From Rhizobiaceae bacterium (GTDB taxonomy: Bacteria > Pseudomonadota > Alphaproteobacteria > Rhizobiales > Rhizobiaceae): a stretch of DNA of 64,000 nt. Under the pieces are notes generated by a model that did no database searches, was not told the origin of the DNA, and saw only the letters and a program-made list of their open reading frames with translations. A program made the translations under genes and the position numbers. This document shows positions 9,854 to 19,602 of the stretch, piece after piece (within the stretch, counting starts at the first letter, position 1; every line of letters starts with the position of its first letter). The DNA is taken from contig JARGOX010000002.1 of NCBI GenBank assembly GCA_029233925.1, positions 1 through 64,000 on the forward strand. Reading direction: 5' to 3'.

Positions 9854-11038
9854 CTATGGAATTCTGTCCGCCTCTTGCGACTGCAGGTTTTCTTCCGTTT
9901 TCAAAATGTTCTGGTCTTCGACGGCATCAGCTTCCGTCTTGCTGGGCCGACGTCTACGCTCTAGCGAGCGACGGCGGACAATGCGGACCCGCCGGATGCG
10001 CCGCGGATCAGCATCCAGGACATGAAACTCAAAATGCGGCAGTGCGGTGACCACTTCACCACGAACGGGAATACGGCCGATCGAGGAGAAAATCAGACCG
10101 CCGAGCGTGTCGACATCTTCACCCTTGTCACCGACATCAAAATCACTGCCAATGAATCGGGCTATGTCATCGAGTTCGGCGCGTGCATCGGCAATGAAGA
10201 TATCTTCCGATGCGCGCACAATCATGTCCGCCTCGTCGTCATGCTCGTCCTCGATATTGCCGACAACCATTTCGACGATATCCTCAAGCGATACCAAGCC
10301 GTCTGTTCCGCCATATTCATCAATGACCAGGGCCATTTGCGTGCGCATGGCCTGCATCCGCTGCATCAGGTCCGAGGCGAGCATGGATGGCGGCACAAAC
10401 AGAACCTCACGGATGATGCCTGTTTCCTGAACCGATTTTTTCAGATCGACACGCCCCAGATCAAAGGTTTCTGCCTTGGATTTGCGCTCCTTGGTGGTGC
10501 CTGCTGCCCCATTGGCAGCTTTTTCCGCTGCCGTGCTGCGGCTCGCGCGGCGGCGGCTGCGCGCCTGTTTGGTGATATGGGCAACGAGATCGCGGATATG
10601 GACCATGCCACGCGGGTCATCCAGAGTATCGCCGTAAACAGGCATTCTTGAGTGGCTGGACTCCTCAAAAAGAATCATCAGATCCCCTACGGAAATCCCC
10701 AGATTCACGGCCTGGATGTCTGCTCGCGGCACCATGACGTCCTCTACGCGCACTTCCCGCAGTCTGAGGATGTTGTGCAGCATTGCCCGTTCTTCGGGCG
10801 TAAAGGCAGCGCCCAATGCGCCGTCGACCGACAAGGCATCGGTCAGATCGGCACGAAGAGAATGTTCATTTGACGGGCGAAATATGCGCATGAAGCGGGA
10901 CCACCAGCCATTGCTGCTTCTGTCCGTTTGCTGGATGACAACCGGCAACAGGCGACTTCCAGGTTCCTCGCCGGATTCCTCATCTGACGATTTGCTGGAT
11001 GCACCGCCCGGGTCTGCCCTACTTGTGTGTTGGTTCAT
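9854..11038 (-). CDS. corC: CBS-domain hemolysin/CorC family protein
   Basis: A 394-residue cytosolic protein of the TlyC/CorC group, linked in other bacteria to magnesium/cobalt efflux. Paired CBS domains occupy about 97-270 (starting VEDVMVPRADIQAV), interrupted by a Lys/Arg/Ala-rich insert near 155-190. A C-terminal transporter-associated domain follows (about 300-355, DIFIADARAELDDIARFIG), then a basic tail. It has no membrane segments. The start overlaps the ybeY stop in an ATGA. The role is inferred from family and from the conserved phoH-ybeY-corC-lnt order. Confidence 0.93.
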   Translation of the reverse strand: MNQHTSRADPGGASSKSSDEESGEEPGSRLLPVVIQQTDRSSNGWWSRFMRIFRPSNEHSLRADLTDALSVDGALGAAFTPEERAMLHNILRLREVRVEDVMVPRADIQAVNLGISVGDLMILFEESSHSRMPVYGDTLDDPRGMVHIRDLVAHITKQARSRRRASRSTAAEKAANGAAGTTKERKSKAETFDLGRVDLKKSVQETGIIREVLFVPPSMLASDLMQRMQAMRTQMALVIDEYGGTDGLVSLEDIVEMVVGNIEDEHDDEADMIVRASEDIFIADARAELDDIARFIGSDFDVGDKGEDVDTLGGLIFSSIGRIPVRGEVVTALPHFEFHVLDADPRRIRRVRIVRRRSLERRRRPSKTEADAVEDQNILKTEENLQSQEADRIP

Positions 11039-11568
11039 CGCTCTTCAGACTGGAAAAAATTCTCATAAGGATCAGATAGGTTCAACGTCGCCAGAATACC
11101 AGTCTCCAGATCTTCCATTACGGCCGCATCGTCGTCATTTTCATGATCATAGCCTAACAGATGCAAAAAACCATGCACAAGAAGATGGGTCAAATGGTTA
11201 TCAAAGGAGATACCCAGTGCCAACGCCTCTTTCTCAACTGTCTCATGCGCAAGCATGATGTCTCCCAGCAATGGGTCAGGCGTCTCGCCGGGCTCCACCG
11301 CGCTTGCGGGGAAGGAAAGCACATTGGTCGGTTTGTCCTGCTGACGCCATTGTCGATTGATTTCCCGGATATCGGCGTCATTGGAAAACAACAACGACAA
11401 TTCGCTATTGGGTGCGAAGGCCTGACCTTCCTGGCTGGCAAGAAGCCTGGCCGCTGCACCGATTGTCGTATGGCACAATTTTTCAAGGACATCGTAATCA
11501 GGCCAGCTCGGCGCTTCAATTGCGATCTGGATGTCAAACTCCGGTGGGCATTGTTCGTCAGCTGTCAT
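11035..11568 (-). CDS. ybeY: Endoribonuclease YbeY (16S rRNA maturation)
   Basis: Zinc-dependent RNase that processes the 3' end of 16S rRNA and takes part in ribosome quality control; 177 residues. The metal-binding motif HGFLHLLGYDH is intact, with His132, His136 and His142. TNVLSFP upstream is the other family signature. It overlaps phoH by 4 bases before and corC by 4 after, so translation of the three is coupled. Confidence 0.97.
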   Translation of the reverse strand: MTADEQCPPEFDIQIAIEAPSWPDYDVLEKLCHTTIGAAARLLASQEGQAFAPNSELSLLFSNDADIREINRQWRQQDKPTNVLSFPASAVEPGETPDPLLGDIMLAHETVEKEALALGISFDNHLTHLLVHGFLHLLGYDHENDDDAAVMEDLETGILATLNLSDPYENFFQSEER

Positions 11569-12638
11569 GCTGCATCCGGTTTTCCAGCACCGGCAATCGG
11601 CTCATATTCGGCATCATAGGCCGCGACAATGCGCCCGACCAGTGGATGGCGCACGACGTCAGATGAACTGAAACGAACCGTCACCACCCCTTCGACACTC
11701 TTGAGAATGTTCAAGGCGTCCACCAACCCGGAACGGGCACCGCGCGGCAGGTCGATCTGGCTTGGATCGCCCGTGACAATCATACGGGCGTTTTCCCCCA
11801 ACCGGGTCAGAAACATTTTCATCTGCATGGTTGTGGTATTTTGCGCTTCATCCAGAATAATGGCCGCATTTGCCAATGTGCGTCCGCGCATGAATGCCAG
11901 AGGCGCTATTTCGATAATGCCCGCGGTAATCGCCCGCTCCACCTTGTCACCCGGCATCATGTCATAAAGCGCGTCATAGAGCGGTCGCAAATAGGGGTCG
12001 ACCTTTTCCTTCATGTCGCCTGGCAGATAGCCCAGTCTTTCACCGGCTTCCACGGCCGGACGGGAAAGAATGATCCTCTCCACCAGGCCGCGCTCAAGCA
12101 GTTGCGCCGCATGGGCGACGGCCAGATAGGTCTTGCCGGTACCGGCCGGTCCCACACCAAAGACCAGTTCCGAGCGATCCATCGCACGGATATAGGCGTC
12201 CTGGGTCGGCGTGCGGGCAACAACAGTCTTTTTCCGCGTCGCTATCTGGGCGAAGGCCATTTTTCCCTTGTTTTCCATTGTCGGCAAGGTCAATTGGTCA
12301 TCAGCGGCAACAGACATGCGGATTGCACCTTCAACATCTGACGTGCGCACCTCTCCACCCTCTTGCAAACGCTCATAGAGGTAGTCCAGAGTGCGGCGGG
12401 CCTGAACGATGGCCGTCTCATCGCCACGAATGGATACCTGATTGCCGCGGGCGCGGGCATCGACACCCAGCTTCTGCTCAATCAGCGCCAGATGCTGGTC
12501 AAACTGACCAAACAGCGCACTGGCATGGCGGTTGTTCTCAAATGTAAGGACGATATGTGTGGTATCCGATGCGCCGGTTTTCTTGTCGGCGGGCTTCAGG
12601 TCGATCGTCTCAGGTCTGTTCAAAGGGCCAAACTCCAA
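11565..12638 (-). CDS. phoH: PhoH-like ATPase, probable TTG start
   Basis: RNA-associated P-loop ATPase that commonly pairs with YbeY; 357 residues. Walker A GPAGTGKT is at about 163-170, with the Walker B segment AAIILDEAQNTT and the SQIDLPRG motif downstream. An N-terminal KH-like region precedes it. No ATG fits. The TTG at 12638 is preceded five bases upstream by TAGGAG, so I chose it over a TTG at 12656 that would overlap miaB. Function in RNA metabolism is family-level inference. Confidence 0.95.
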   Translation of the reverse strand: MEFGPLNRPETIDLKPADKKTGASDTTHIVLTFENNRHASALFGQFDQHLALIEQKLGVDARARGNQVSIRGDETAIVQARRTLDYLYERLQEGGEVRTSDVEGAIRMSVAADDQLTLPTMENKGKMAFAQIATRKKTVVARTPTQDAYIRAMDRSELVFGVGPAGTGKTYLAVAHAAQLLERGLVERIILSRPAVEAGERLGYLPGDMKEKVDPYLRPLYDALYDMMPGDKVERAITAGIIEIAPLAFMRGRTLANAAIILDEAQNTTTMQMKMFLTRLGENARMIVTGDPSQIDLPRGARSGLVDALNILKSVEGVVTVRFSSSDVVRHPLVGRIVAAYDAEYEPIAGAGKPDAA

Positions 12639-12646
12639 ATCTGCTC

Positions 12647-14107
12647 CTATACGCAATCCGCATAAAGAGAATTTGTTCCTGTTCGTGTGATTCTAACCTT
12701 GATAATGTCACCGATTTGAGACGGCTTTGCATCAACTATTACAGGTTGAAGCCAGGGAGAGCGTCCAATCAGCTGACCGGGTTCGCGTCCGGGCTTTTCC
12801 AGCAGAAGATCAATGGTCTTGCCGATACAGTTTTCTGCGAACTCCACCTGGTGCTGACGCAGCAATTTCTGCAATCGCTCCAGCCTCTTTGCCTTGATGT
12901 CTTCCGGGACATGATCATCGCGATCCGCACCCGGCGTTCCGGGTCTTGGCGAATATTTGAAGGAAAAGGCCTGCGCATAACGCACCTTCTCGACCAGTTG
13001 AATCGTTTCTTCAAAATCGGCGTCGGTTTCACCGGGAAATCCGACAATGAAGTCACCCGAAAGAGCAATGTCCGGACGCGCGGCACGGATGCGCTCAATC
13101 AACCGCAGATAATCCTGCGCCGTATGCCGCCGGTTCATGGCTTTGAGGACACGATCCGACCCGGCCTGCACCGGCAAATGCAGATAGGGCATCACCTTGT
13201 CCAGATCCCTGTGGGCATCAATCAGCGCCTCATCCATATCACGTGGATGACTGGTGGTGTAGCGAAGCCGCTCAAGGCCATCGATGCCGCAAAGCAATCG
13301 GAGCAATTCACCCAGGCCCCATTCTCGGCCGTCAGCGCCGTGTCCGTGCCAGGCATTGACATTCTGCCCCAGCAGGGTGATTTCGCGCACACCGGCATCG
13401 ACCAGACTTTGTGCTTCGCGCTCGATCTGCTGAACGGAGCGGGAAACCTCGGAGCCGCGCGTATAGGGAACAACGCAAAAGGTGCAGAACTTGTCGCAGC
13501 CTTCCTGAACGGTCAGAAATGCCGAGACGCCTCGTGAGGAAATGGTTTTCTTGTCTGCCTTGGGCAGGTGCTCAAATTTGTCTTCAACCGCATAATCGGT
13601 ATCGACCACTTTCTCGCCCAGCCTTGCCCTGGCAATCGCCTGGGGCAAGCGATGATAGGTCTGTGGCCCGATCACAACATCGACAATGGGTGCGCGACGG
13701 ATGATTTCCTGCCCTTCAGCCTGGGCCACGCAACCGGCAACGCCGACCATCAATTCACGCCCCTGTTCGGCAAGCGCCTCTTTCAACTGGCGAATGCGAC
13801 CCAGTTCCGAGTAGACCTTTTCCGCCGCCTTCTCGCGAATATGACAGGTATTGAGGAGCAACAGGTCGGCATCTTCCGGATTGTCGGTTTTCTGATACCC
13901 GTCCTTGAAAAGAGCGTCTGACATGCGTTCTGAATCATAAACGTTCATCTGGCAGCCATAGGTTTTGACAAAGACCTTGCGTGTCCTGGGTGCTGCGCCG
14001 TCTTTCGGCGCACCCGTCTCGCTGGCTTTTTCATGTGCCTGCCCATGGCCCTGTGTATGTGCGGCCTGTGTATGTGCGGCCTGCGTAAGTGTCTGCATTT
14101 GTTTCAT
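12647..14107 (-). CDS. miaB: tRNA-2-methylthio-N6-dimethylallyladenosine synthase
   Basis: Radical-SAM methylthiotransferase that modifies A37 of tRNAs reading U-starting codons; 486 residues. The N-terminal cluster cysteines are Cys52, Cys88 and Cys126, and the radical-SAM cluster is Cys204, Cys208 and Cys211 (GCDKFCTFC). A C-terminal TRAM domain follows. The ATG at 14107 ([14 protein letters not shown]) was chosen over a longer frame. The first 40 residues are variable and include a short AAHTQ duplication. Stop lies 8 bases before phoH. Confidence 0.96.
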   Translation of the reverse strand: MKQMQTLTQAAHTQAAHTQGHGQAHEKASETGAPKDGAAPRTRKVFVKTYGCQMNVYDSERMSDALFKDGYQKTDNPEDADLLLLNTCHIREKAAEKVYSELGRIRQLKEALAEQGRELMVGVAGCVAQAEGQEIIRRAPIVDVVIGPQTYHRLPQAIARARLGEKVVDTDYAVEDKFEHLPKADKKTISSRGVSAFLTVQEGCDKFCTFCVVPYTRGSEVSRSVQQIEREAQSLVDAGVREITLLGQNVNAWHGHGADGREWGLGELLRLLCGIDGLERLRYTTSHPRDMDEALIDAHRDLDKVMPYLHLPVQAGSDRVLKAMNRRHTAQDYLRLIERIRAARPDIALSGDFIVGFPGETDADFEETIQLVEKVRYAQAFSFKYSPRPGTPGADRDDHVPEDIKAKRLERLQKLLRQHQVEFAENCIGKTIDLLLEKPGREPGQLIGRSPWLQPVIVDAKPSQIGDIIKVRITRTGTNSLYADCV

Positions 14108-14360
14108 CGCGAAGATGACAGCCTCTTCAATTTCGTGCCGGCAAGTCTTTCTGGCCCCATCCGGCCTGGCAACGCGCTGCACTTGAAAAAATCTTATACA
14201 CAGGCAATCGCGGCTGTGCGCCACAGAGTCAAGCCAAATCCGGGATTTGTGGCGACGACACCCCTACACGACTGGTGCACGCGACCAACCTGCACACCTT
14301 CCAGCGACGTGAAAATGCCGACAGGGTGGCTGGCTGACACCTTGCCATAGGCCTGTGCAT

Positions 14361-15197
14361 TCATTCCTCGGTCATTTTACCTGATCCGTAGAGTTGTGTC
14401 TGCAACATATGGCGGACCTGGCGCTCGACAGCTTTTGTGACCTGTTTGCGATCACTGTTTTCATCATAGATCACCGCTTCCCCAAAACAGACCTGTACGT
14501 CGATCGCACCCTCCTTGAGAATGCGAAGAAGATGTGGCGTCAATTCGATATCGCCCGGCCAGGCTGCAAGCGGGCGCCCGTAGCGCCCAAGCGGCAGGCC
14601 GTTTGCATGGGTATAGGCAAGCGCCACCGGCTGGATGGCGACGTTTCGGGTGGCAGAGGCTTCCAGGGCTGCGGCTGCAGCTCCGAACAGGGAGCTCTTG
14701 AAATCCAGTAGCCGGTTTCCGTCAGATGTCGTACCCTCTGCAAAGAGGACCACAATTTCACCGTCAGCAAGCCGCCGGGCAACGTCACTGACCTGTGCAC
14801 CGGTCTGTCTGCGGCGTTCGCGCTCGACAAAAACCGAGCGTTGCCATTTCGCCAGCCATCCAAACACGGGCCAGTCCCGCACTTCGGATTTGGCAATGAA
14901 GACCACATCGGCAACGGAAGCCAGAACGATAATATCCTTCCAGCTGCAATGATTGGCTGCGATGAGCAAGGGACGGCGGGTTTCCAGACGTCCATGGGTG
15001 ATGACCCGCAACCCGAGCAGCCTTGCCGCCAGCCGATGCCACCAACGCGGCAGGTACCAGGCCAGCTTCCAATTGTTGCGGCTGGACAGGAGTTGAATGG
15101 GCAACAGGACGATGGTGGCTGCCACGATGGTCACCAGAACAGCCGCAATGCGTATCCACGCAATCATCTGCCGCGCCACGCCCCTGAACCGATGCAA
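14361..15197 (-). CDS. olsA: 1-acyl-glycerol-3-phosphate / lyso-ornithine lipid acyltransferase (PlsC/OlsA type)
   Basis: Membrane-bound O-acyltransferase of the PlsC family, 278 residues. One N-terminal membrane segment (about 12-35) precedes the catalytic NHCSWKD at 82-88 (the NHxxxxD motif) and the acceptor-site EGT at 154-156. In Sinorhizobium meliloti the gene next to miaB is olsA, which adds the second acyl chain of ornithine lipids. This gene is also next to miaB, and olsB is in the same window (40389-41267). OlsA is therefore likely, but a phosphatidic-acid-forming PlsC cannot be excluded from sequence. The ATG at 15197 has AGGCGGG upstream. Confidence 0.82.
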   Translation of the reverse strand: MHRFRGVARQMIAWIRIAAVLVTIVAATIVLLPIQLLSSRNNWKLAWYLPRWWHRLAARLLGLRVITHGRLETRRPLLIAANHCSWKDIIVLASVADVVFIAKSEVRDWPVFGWLAKWQRSVFVERERRRQTGAQVSDVARRLADGEIVVLFAEGTTSDGNRLLDFKSSLFGAAAAALEASATRNVAIQPVALAYTHANGLPLGRYGRPLAAWPGDIELTPHLLRILKEGAIDVQVCFGEAVIYDENSDRKQVTKAVERQVRHMLQTQLYGSGKMTEE

Positions 15198-15223
15198 ACC
15201 CGCCTGTCATCATGCACCATGAT

Positions 15224-15670
15224 TCAGTCTCTCGGCTTTTCGAGCGGAACACCATAAAGCTCCAGCCGGTGGTCAACGAGACGAAAACCGTGCTGGCGTG
15301 CAATTTTTTCCTGCAAGGCCTCGATCTCGGCGGAATGGAATTCAATGACCTTACCACTTTTCAGATCAATCAGGTGATCATGATGCTCATCAGGCACGGT
15401 CTCGTAGCGTGAACGGCCATCACGGAAATCATGGCGCTCAATAATACCGGTATCTTCAAAAAGCTTTACGGTGCGATAGACCGTGGATATCGAAATATTG
15501 GGGTCAACCTTGGAGGAACGGCGATACAATTCCTCCACATCAGGATGATCGGCCGATTGCTCCAGAACCCGCGCAATGACGCGCCGCTGCTCCGTCATAC
15601 GCATGCCGCGCTCGACGCATTGTTGTTCGAGGGTCTTCAATTCTTCTGTCACGCGATACCCCACGGCCAC
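15224..15670 (-). CDS. Fur/Mur family metalloregulator
   Basis: A 148-residue metal-dependent repressor. The winged helix covers about 20-85 (MTEQRRVIARVLE, DVEELYRRS, ISTVYRTVKLFE), followed by the metal-site HHDHLI at 96-101 and a second site around His112. There is no CxxC pair, so the structural zinc site of E. coli Fur is missing, as in rhizobial Fur/Mur. In rhizobia this family senses manganese (Mur) rather than iron, so Mur is the better guess. Start is a GTG at 15670; a GTG at 15652 (VTEELKTLEQ) is equally possible. Neither has a strong ribosome site. Confidence 0.9.
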   Translation of the reverse strand: MAVGYRVTEELKTLEQQCVERGMRMTEQRRVIARVLEQSADHPDVEELYRRSSKVDPNISISTVYRTVKLFEDTGIIERHDFRDGRSRYETVPDEHHDHLIDLKSGKVIEFHSAEIEALQEKIARQHGFRLVDHRLELYGVPLEKPRD

Positions 15671-15694
15671 TGCGTTGCTAATCTTTCGACTGGC

Positions 15695-16192
15695 CTACCC
15701 AAGATCGAGCCGCATGACAAGCGCTGCGCTATTGGCAGTCCCTTCATGCTTGTAATAGGCGGCCCGTCTGGCAACCTGGGCAAAACCAAATTTTTTGTAG
15801 AGTGCCAGTGCTGCCCGGTTCTCCTCATCCACCTCCAGAAAAAGGGTTTGTGCGCCTTCGGCCCGCAAATGCCGCAAAGCGGCGAGCATCAGACGCCAGC
15901 CGATCCCGGTTTCCCGGTATTTGGGATGCACGGTAATTGTCAGAATTTCCGCCTCGCCGGCAACCAGCCGCGCCAGAACAAAGCCGCCTGGCAATGATCC
16001 TTTCCCCGCTGCAGGACGGCGCGCAGCAAAACCAAAAACAGTTTCCTGAACCATCAGCGCCTGGAATTCGCCGTCGCTCCAGGGGCGCGAGAAACCCATC
16101 CCGTGTAAAATGGATGCATCCGCACAATCCGAGGGTCCAAGCGATACGATTTCGAAATCTGCTGCTCGGCGAAAGAACGAAGGCGCGCTCAT
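15695..16192 (-). CDS. rimI: Ribosomal-protein-alanine N-acetyltransferase (GNAT)
   Basis: GNAT-fold acetyltransferase of 165 residues. The acetyl-CoA loop region RETGIGWRLMLAALRHL and the following FLEVDEENRAALALYKKFGF are typical RimI segments. It overlaps tsaB by 4 bases (ATGA), the usual tsaB-rimI pairing in alphaproteobacteria. Substrate S18 acetylation is assigned by family; other N-terminal substrates are possible. Confidence 0.92.
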   Translation of the reverse strand: MSAPSFFRRAADFEIVSLGPSDCADASILHGMGFSRPWSDGEFQALMVQETVFGFAARRPAAGKGSLPGGFVLARLVAGEAEILTITVHPKYRETGIGWRLMLAALRHLRAEGAQTLFLEVDEENRAALALYKKFGFAQVARRAAYYKHEGTANSAALVMRLDLG

Positions 16193-16875
16193 TGAACCAT
16201 AGCCCGCCTTGCCAGTGCAAAGCCTGTTTGCGGCTTGGCATCAGGGGACCGGAGATAGAGCGGTCGCGGTGGACTGTCGCCTGGTTCCCGGCGGGTAGAC
16301 AGGCGGGCTATGGCAGTAACATCCGCGGCAGCAGCGGTGCCCTGCACTGCCAATGTATCGTTGGAATCGGTGGCAAGGTCCACCAGGATCGAAGCGCCGG
16401 AACCCGTCAGCGACGCATGAGAATCAACAGCCAGAGCCAGGGCTGCCTCAACATTCAGGGCAGCGGGTGGACCGGCTGAATGTCCCTGTTTGTCAAACAG
16501 CTGGGTATAGATTTCACCACGCCGTGCATCCAGCACAACCAGCAATGGCTCATGCTTCGAAGCCATTTCCGCCAGAGCTTCAAATACGGTTATTCCGACC
16601 AGAGGCAGCGAAAGCGCAAGTGACAGCCCCCGCATGGCGGACACGCCAACCCGCAACCCGGTAAAGGACCCGGGTCCGACACAGACGCCAAGCCGCTCGA
16701 TATCCTGATAGGTCAAGCCGGCCATATCCATTGCCCGCCCGATGATGGGAAACAAATGCTCGGCGTGGCCACGCCCGATATCATCCACAACCAGACCAAG
16801 GACACGATCGTTGTTTGAATCGTAAATACATGCAGCGCACAAATGCGCGGTCGTATCAATCGCCAGAGTGATCAT
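16189..16875 (-). CDS. tsaB: tRNA threonylcarbamoyladenosine biosynthesis protein TsaB
   Basis: ASKHA-fold partner of TsaD in forming t6A37 of tRNA; 228 residues. The N-terminus MITLAIDTTAHLCAACIYD and the segment GPGSFTGLRVGVSAMRGLSLAL are diagnostic. The ATG at 16875 gives the standard start. A longer frame from 16926 adds 17 residues that look like translated leader. Coupled to rimI downstream. Confidence 0.95.
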   Translation of the reverse strand: MITLAIDTTAHLCAACIYDSNNDRVLGLVVDDIGRGHAEHLFPIIGRAMDMAGLTYQDIERLGVCVGPGSFTGLRVGVSAMRGLSLALSLPLVGITVFEALAEMASKHEPLLVVLDARRGEIYTQLFDKQGHSAGPPAALNVEAALALAVDSHASLTGSGASILVDLATDSNDTLAVQGTAAAADVTAIARLSTRREPGDSPPRPLYLRSPDAKPQTGFALARRAMVQ

Positions 16876-17169
16876 CTGATTTTCGGACCCCGTCCCTGAT
16901 GCCGATCCACCGGAATTATCGTGCATCGCTCACCCATGCAAGTCACTTGCACGCCAGATGCAGGATGCTTCGCAGTCGATCTCCCGCATGTTCCGCCCCC
17001 TCAATGCCAACAGTTCCAGACCCATCGCTTTCATGGACAATATCGCCCATGAAGAGCCATCGCCAAAACGGCGACGGCAACGCAGAGGTCCCGCGCTGCA
17101 CCACAAAGCTGCTTTAATGCTGGCTGAAACCGCCGCCTTTAGTGTGAACCGGACGACATCAAAAACCGA

Positions 17170-17736
17170 TCAGACGGCCTCGACTTCCTGCACCTCGGGA
17201 ATGAAATGCCGCAGAAGGTTCTGAATACCGTGTTTCAACGTGGCTGTGGACGATGGGCAACCGGCACAAGCACCTTTCATGTGCAAGAATACATGACCGT
17301 CCTTGTATCCACGAAATGTAATATCGCCGCCGTCCTGTGCAACGGCCGGGCGCACACGTGTTTCCAGCAATTCCTTGATGGTCGCGACAATGGATTCATC
17401 CGCCTCGTCAAAGAACTCGCCATCCGTGTCCAGATCCGAACCGGTCATCGTGCCGTTCATCAACGGCTCACCCGACATGAAATGTTCCATGATGGTGCCG
17501 AGAATGGCCGGTTTGAGGTGCTGCCATTCGGCACCATCCTTGGTCACGGTAATAAAATCATACCCGTAAAAGACTCCGGTAACGCCGGGCACATCAAACA
17601 GTCTGGCGGCCAGGGGTGATGCTTCCATAGCACTTTCGGCATTGCGAAAATCCGCAGATCCTGCCTCATACACCACTTTGCCGGGCAAAAATTTGAGTGT
17701 CGCCGGGTTCGGTGTCGCTTCTGTTTGAATAAACAT
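17170..17736 (-). CDS. nfuA: NfuA/NifU-like Fe-S carrier protein
   Basis: Scaffold or carrier that binds and delivers iron-sulfur clusters; 188 residues. The N-terminal Nfu domain starts MFIQTEATPNPATLKFLPG, and the C-terminal NifU domain ends with the cluster-binding CAGC (Cys157, Cys160). Both halves are complete. A perfect palindrome sits 23 bases upstream of the ATG. It is separated from tsaB by 294 bases in which I see no gene. Confidence 0.95.
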   Translation of the reverse strand: MFIQTEATPNPATLKFLPGKVVYEAGSADFRNAESAMEASPLAARLFDVPGVTGVFYGYDFITVTKDGAEWQHLKPAILGTIMEHFMSGEPLMNGTMTGSDLDTDGEFFDEADESIVATIKELLETRVRPAVAQDGGDITFRGYKDGHVFLHMKGACAGCPSSTATLKHGIQNLLRHFIPEVQEVEAV

Positions 17737-17758
17737 GGTTATGGCTCCTGATCGGCGA

Positions 17759-17776
17759 GGATAATAGCAATTATCC
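17759..17776. promoter_or_regulatory. Palindromic operator candidate upstream of nfuA
   Basis: GGATAATAGCAATTATCC has perfect six-base arms, GGATAA/TTATCC, separated by TAGCAA. It lies 22-40 bases before the nfuA start, where a repressor would block initiation or elongation. An iron or Fe-S sensing regulator would make sense for this gene, but the site does not match a consensus I can name with confidence. Confidence 0.5.
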
Positions 17777-17887
17777 AATCCACCGTGAATAGTCTTTAAA
17801 AGTAAGGTACAAGTCAGCCGACTTCAAGGATTGATCGTGACGCGACGAACACAATCGCTTGCTTGACCCGGCATGGCTCACTGCGTA

Positions 17888-18379
17888 TCAGCAAAGGGCG
17901 TCAATATCCTCGTCACTGAGCGCGTCCGGAATGACGGTTACCGGAATGGGAAATGCGGCGCCCCGGCCGGCGATGGAAGAGACCAGGGGCCCAGGCCCTT
18001 CGTTTGCAGAGCCCGCGGCAAGCACCAGAATCGCAATATCCTGATCTTCCTCTATGACGGAATGAATTTCGTCTGTTGTCTTGCCTGTGCGAATCTTCAA
18101 CTCCGGCTCTATACCGATGCTTTCGCGAACCTTGGCGGCAACCCGCTGCAGGGCAGCATCGGCAGCTTCACGGGCTTCGGCTTTCATGATTTCCTCGACA
18201 CCAAGCCAGTGCTGGAAATCCCCGGGTTCTATGACAAAGACCAGGACCAACACACCATTGGTGCTTTTGGCGCGGGCAGCCGCATAGTGGACAGCGCGCT
18301 CGCATTCCGGCGTCTCGTCAATAACAGCAAGAAACTTGCGTCGATGGCCAGCTTCTCTGGATAGTCGTTTTGATACCAT
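17888..18379 (-). CDS. Universal stress protein (UspA family)
   Basis: A single-domain Usp protein of 163 residues. It has the N-terminal strand KFLAVIDETPECERAVHYAAARAK and a C-terminal GSANEGPGPLVSSIAGRGAAFPIPVTVIP segment corresponding to the ATP-binding GxxGx9GS/T region, though in a degenerate form. A stress role is family-level only. It is downstream of trpS on the same strand, with a 15-bp tandem repeat in between. Confidence 0.9.
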   Translation of the reverse strand: MVSKRLSREAGHRRKFLAVIDETPECERAVHYAAARAKSTNGVLVLVFVIEPGDFQHWLGVEEIMKAEAREAADAALQRVAAKVRESIGIEPELKIRTGKTTDEIHSVIEEDQDIAILVLAAGSANEGPGPLVSSIAGRGAAFPIPVTVIPDALSDEDIDALC

Positions 18380-18431
18380 ATGTAGAGTCTGCCATTCGCT
18401 TTCAGATCGGGCAAGCGTTCATTTTATACGT

Positions 18432-18491
18432 CCCCAGACACTGCGACCCCAGACACTGCGACCCCAGACACTGCGACCTCAAACATTGGCA
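18432..18491. repeat. 15-bp tandem repeat, 3 exact copies plus a degenerate fourth
   Basis: CCCCAGACACTGCGA occurs at 18432-18446, 18447-18461 and 18462-18476 without change, followed by CCTCAAACATTGGCA at 18477-18491 (11 of 15). It lies in the 161-base gap between trpS and the universal stress gene, in what would be the leader of the stress gene. Exact copies suggest recent slippage. Confidence 0.85.
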
Positions 18492-18540
18492 CCCAATTTT
18501 GTGCATGGACAATTGGCGAGCAGAGGCAACCTATGAAAAG

Positions 18541-19602
18541 TCACAGCAGCCCGATAATTTCACGCAGATCTTTCATCGTCTTCTGTGCGATCACACCGGC
18601 GCGCTCGCCGCCGTCGGCAAGAACAGCGTCAATATAGGTTACATCATCGAGCAGACGGCGCATTTCCGAACTGATGGGGGCAAGAACCGTGACCGCAAGT
18701 TCGCTTAAAATGGGCTTGAAAGCCGAAAACTGCTGCCCACCAAACTCGGCGATGACCGCCTCCTTGGTGCTGTCGGAGAGCGCGGCATAGATACCGACGA
18801 GGTTCTCGGCCTCCGGACGCCCGGCCAGTCCCTCCAGATCACCGGGAAGCGGTTCGGGATCAGTCTTTGCCCGGCGGATTTTTTTCGAGATTGTCTCTGC
18901 GTCGTCCGTCAAATTGATACGCGAAAGATCGGAAACATCGGATTTCGACATTTTTTTTGTGCCATCACGCAGACTCATCACGCGTGGTGCAGGGCCTTCG
19001 ATCAAGGGTTCTGTCAGCGGGAAATAGCCATTGATCTTTTCGTTGCCAACCAAAGTTTCAACGCCAAGGCCGCATTGGGCAATCCGATCGGAAAAATCGC
19101 TGTTGAACTTCTGCGCGATATCACGCGTCAGTTCCAGATGCTGTTTCTGGTCATCACCGACGGGAACATGGGTTGCACGATACACGAGAATATCCGCTGC
19201 CATGAGACTTGGATAGGCCAGCAGTCCCAGTGAGGCATTTTCACGGTCCTTGCCTGCCTTGTCCTTGAATTGGGTCATCCGGTTCATCCAACCGATGCGG
19301 GCGACGCAATTGAATATCCAGGCAAGTTCGGCATGCTGGGGCACGCGGCTCTGATTGAAAACGATATGCGCCTTCGGATCAATGCCTGATGCAAGAAAGG
19401 CGGCGGTGATCGAACGTGTCTGTCCGGGAAGATCCTCATGGACAAGTTGTGCTGTCAGCGCGTGCAGATCGACGACACAATAGACACAATTATGACTTTG
19501 CTGGAGCGCAACAAATTTTCTGATCGCGCCAAGATAATTGCCCAGATGCAAATTGCCTGTTGGCTGCACGCCGGAAAAGACGAGTTCCTTGAATTCGGAC
19601 AT
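18541..19602 (-). CDS. trpS: Tryptophanyl-tRNA synthetase
   Basis: Class I aminoacyl-tRNA synthetase charging tRNA-Trp; 353 residues. The HIGH-like motif NLHLGN is at 17-22 and the KMSKS loop is intact (KKMSKSD). The start [17 protein letters not shown] is taken at the ATG at 19602; an in-frame GTG at 19617 would add five residues. It belongs to a Rhizobiales cluster with murJ and glnD, here interrupted by a VOC gene. Confidence 0.97.
   Translation of the reverse strand: MSEFKELVFSGVQPTGNLHLGNYLGAIRKFVALQQSHNCVYCVVDLHALTAQLVHEDLPGQTRSITAAFLASGIDPKAHIVFNQSRVPQHAELAWIFNCVARIGWMNRMTQFKDKAGKDRENASLGLLAYPSLMAADILVYRATHVPVGDDQKQHLELTRDIAQKFNSDFSDRIAQCGLGVETLVGNEKINGYFPLTEPLIEGPAPRVMSLRDGTKKMSKSDVSDLSRINLTDDAETISKKIRRAKTDPEPLPGDLEGLAGRPEAENLVGIYAALSDSTKEAVIAEFGGQQFSAFKPILSELAVTVLAPISSEMRRLLDDVTYIDAVLADGGERAGVIAQKTMKDLREIIGLL

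Noticed and set aside
18487-18505. Possible sigma-54 promoter TTGGCACCCAATTTTGTGC
   Set aside because: The GG and GC elements do not have the required 10-base spacing, and it points at no gene on that strand.
18336-18536. Plus-strand reading frame with RPQTL pentapeptide repeats
   Set aside because: The repeats simply reflect the 15-bp tandem DNA repeat. The frame starts inside the stress gene on the other strand and lacks a ribosome site.
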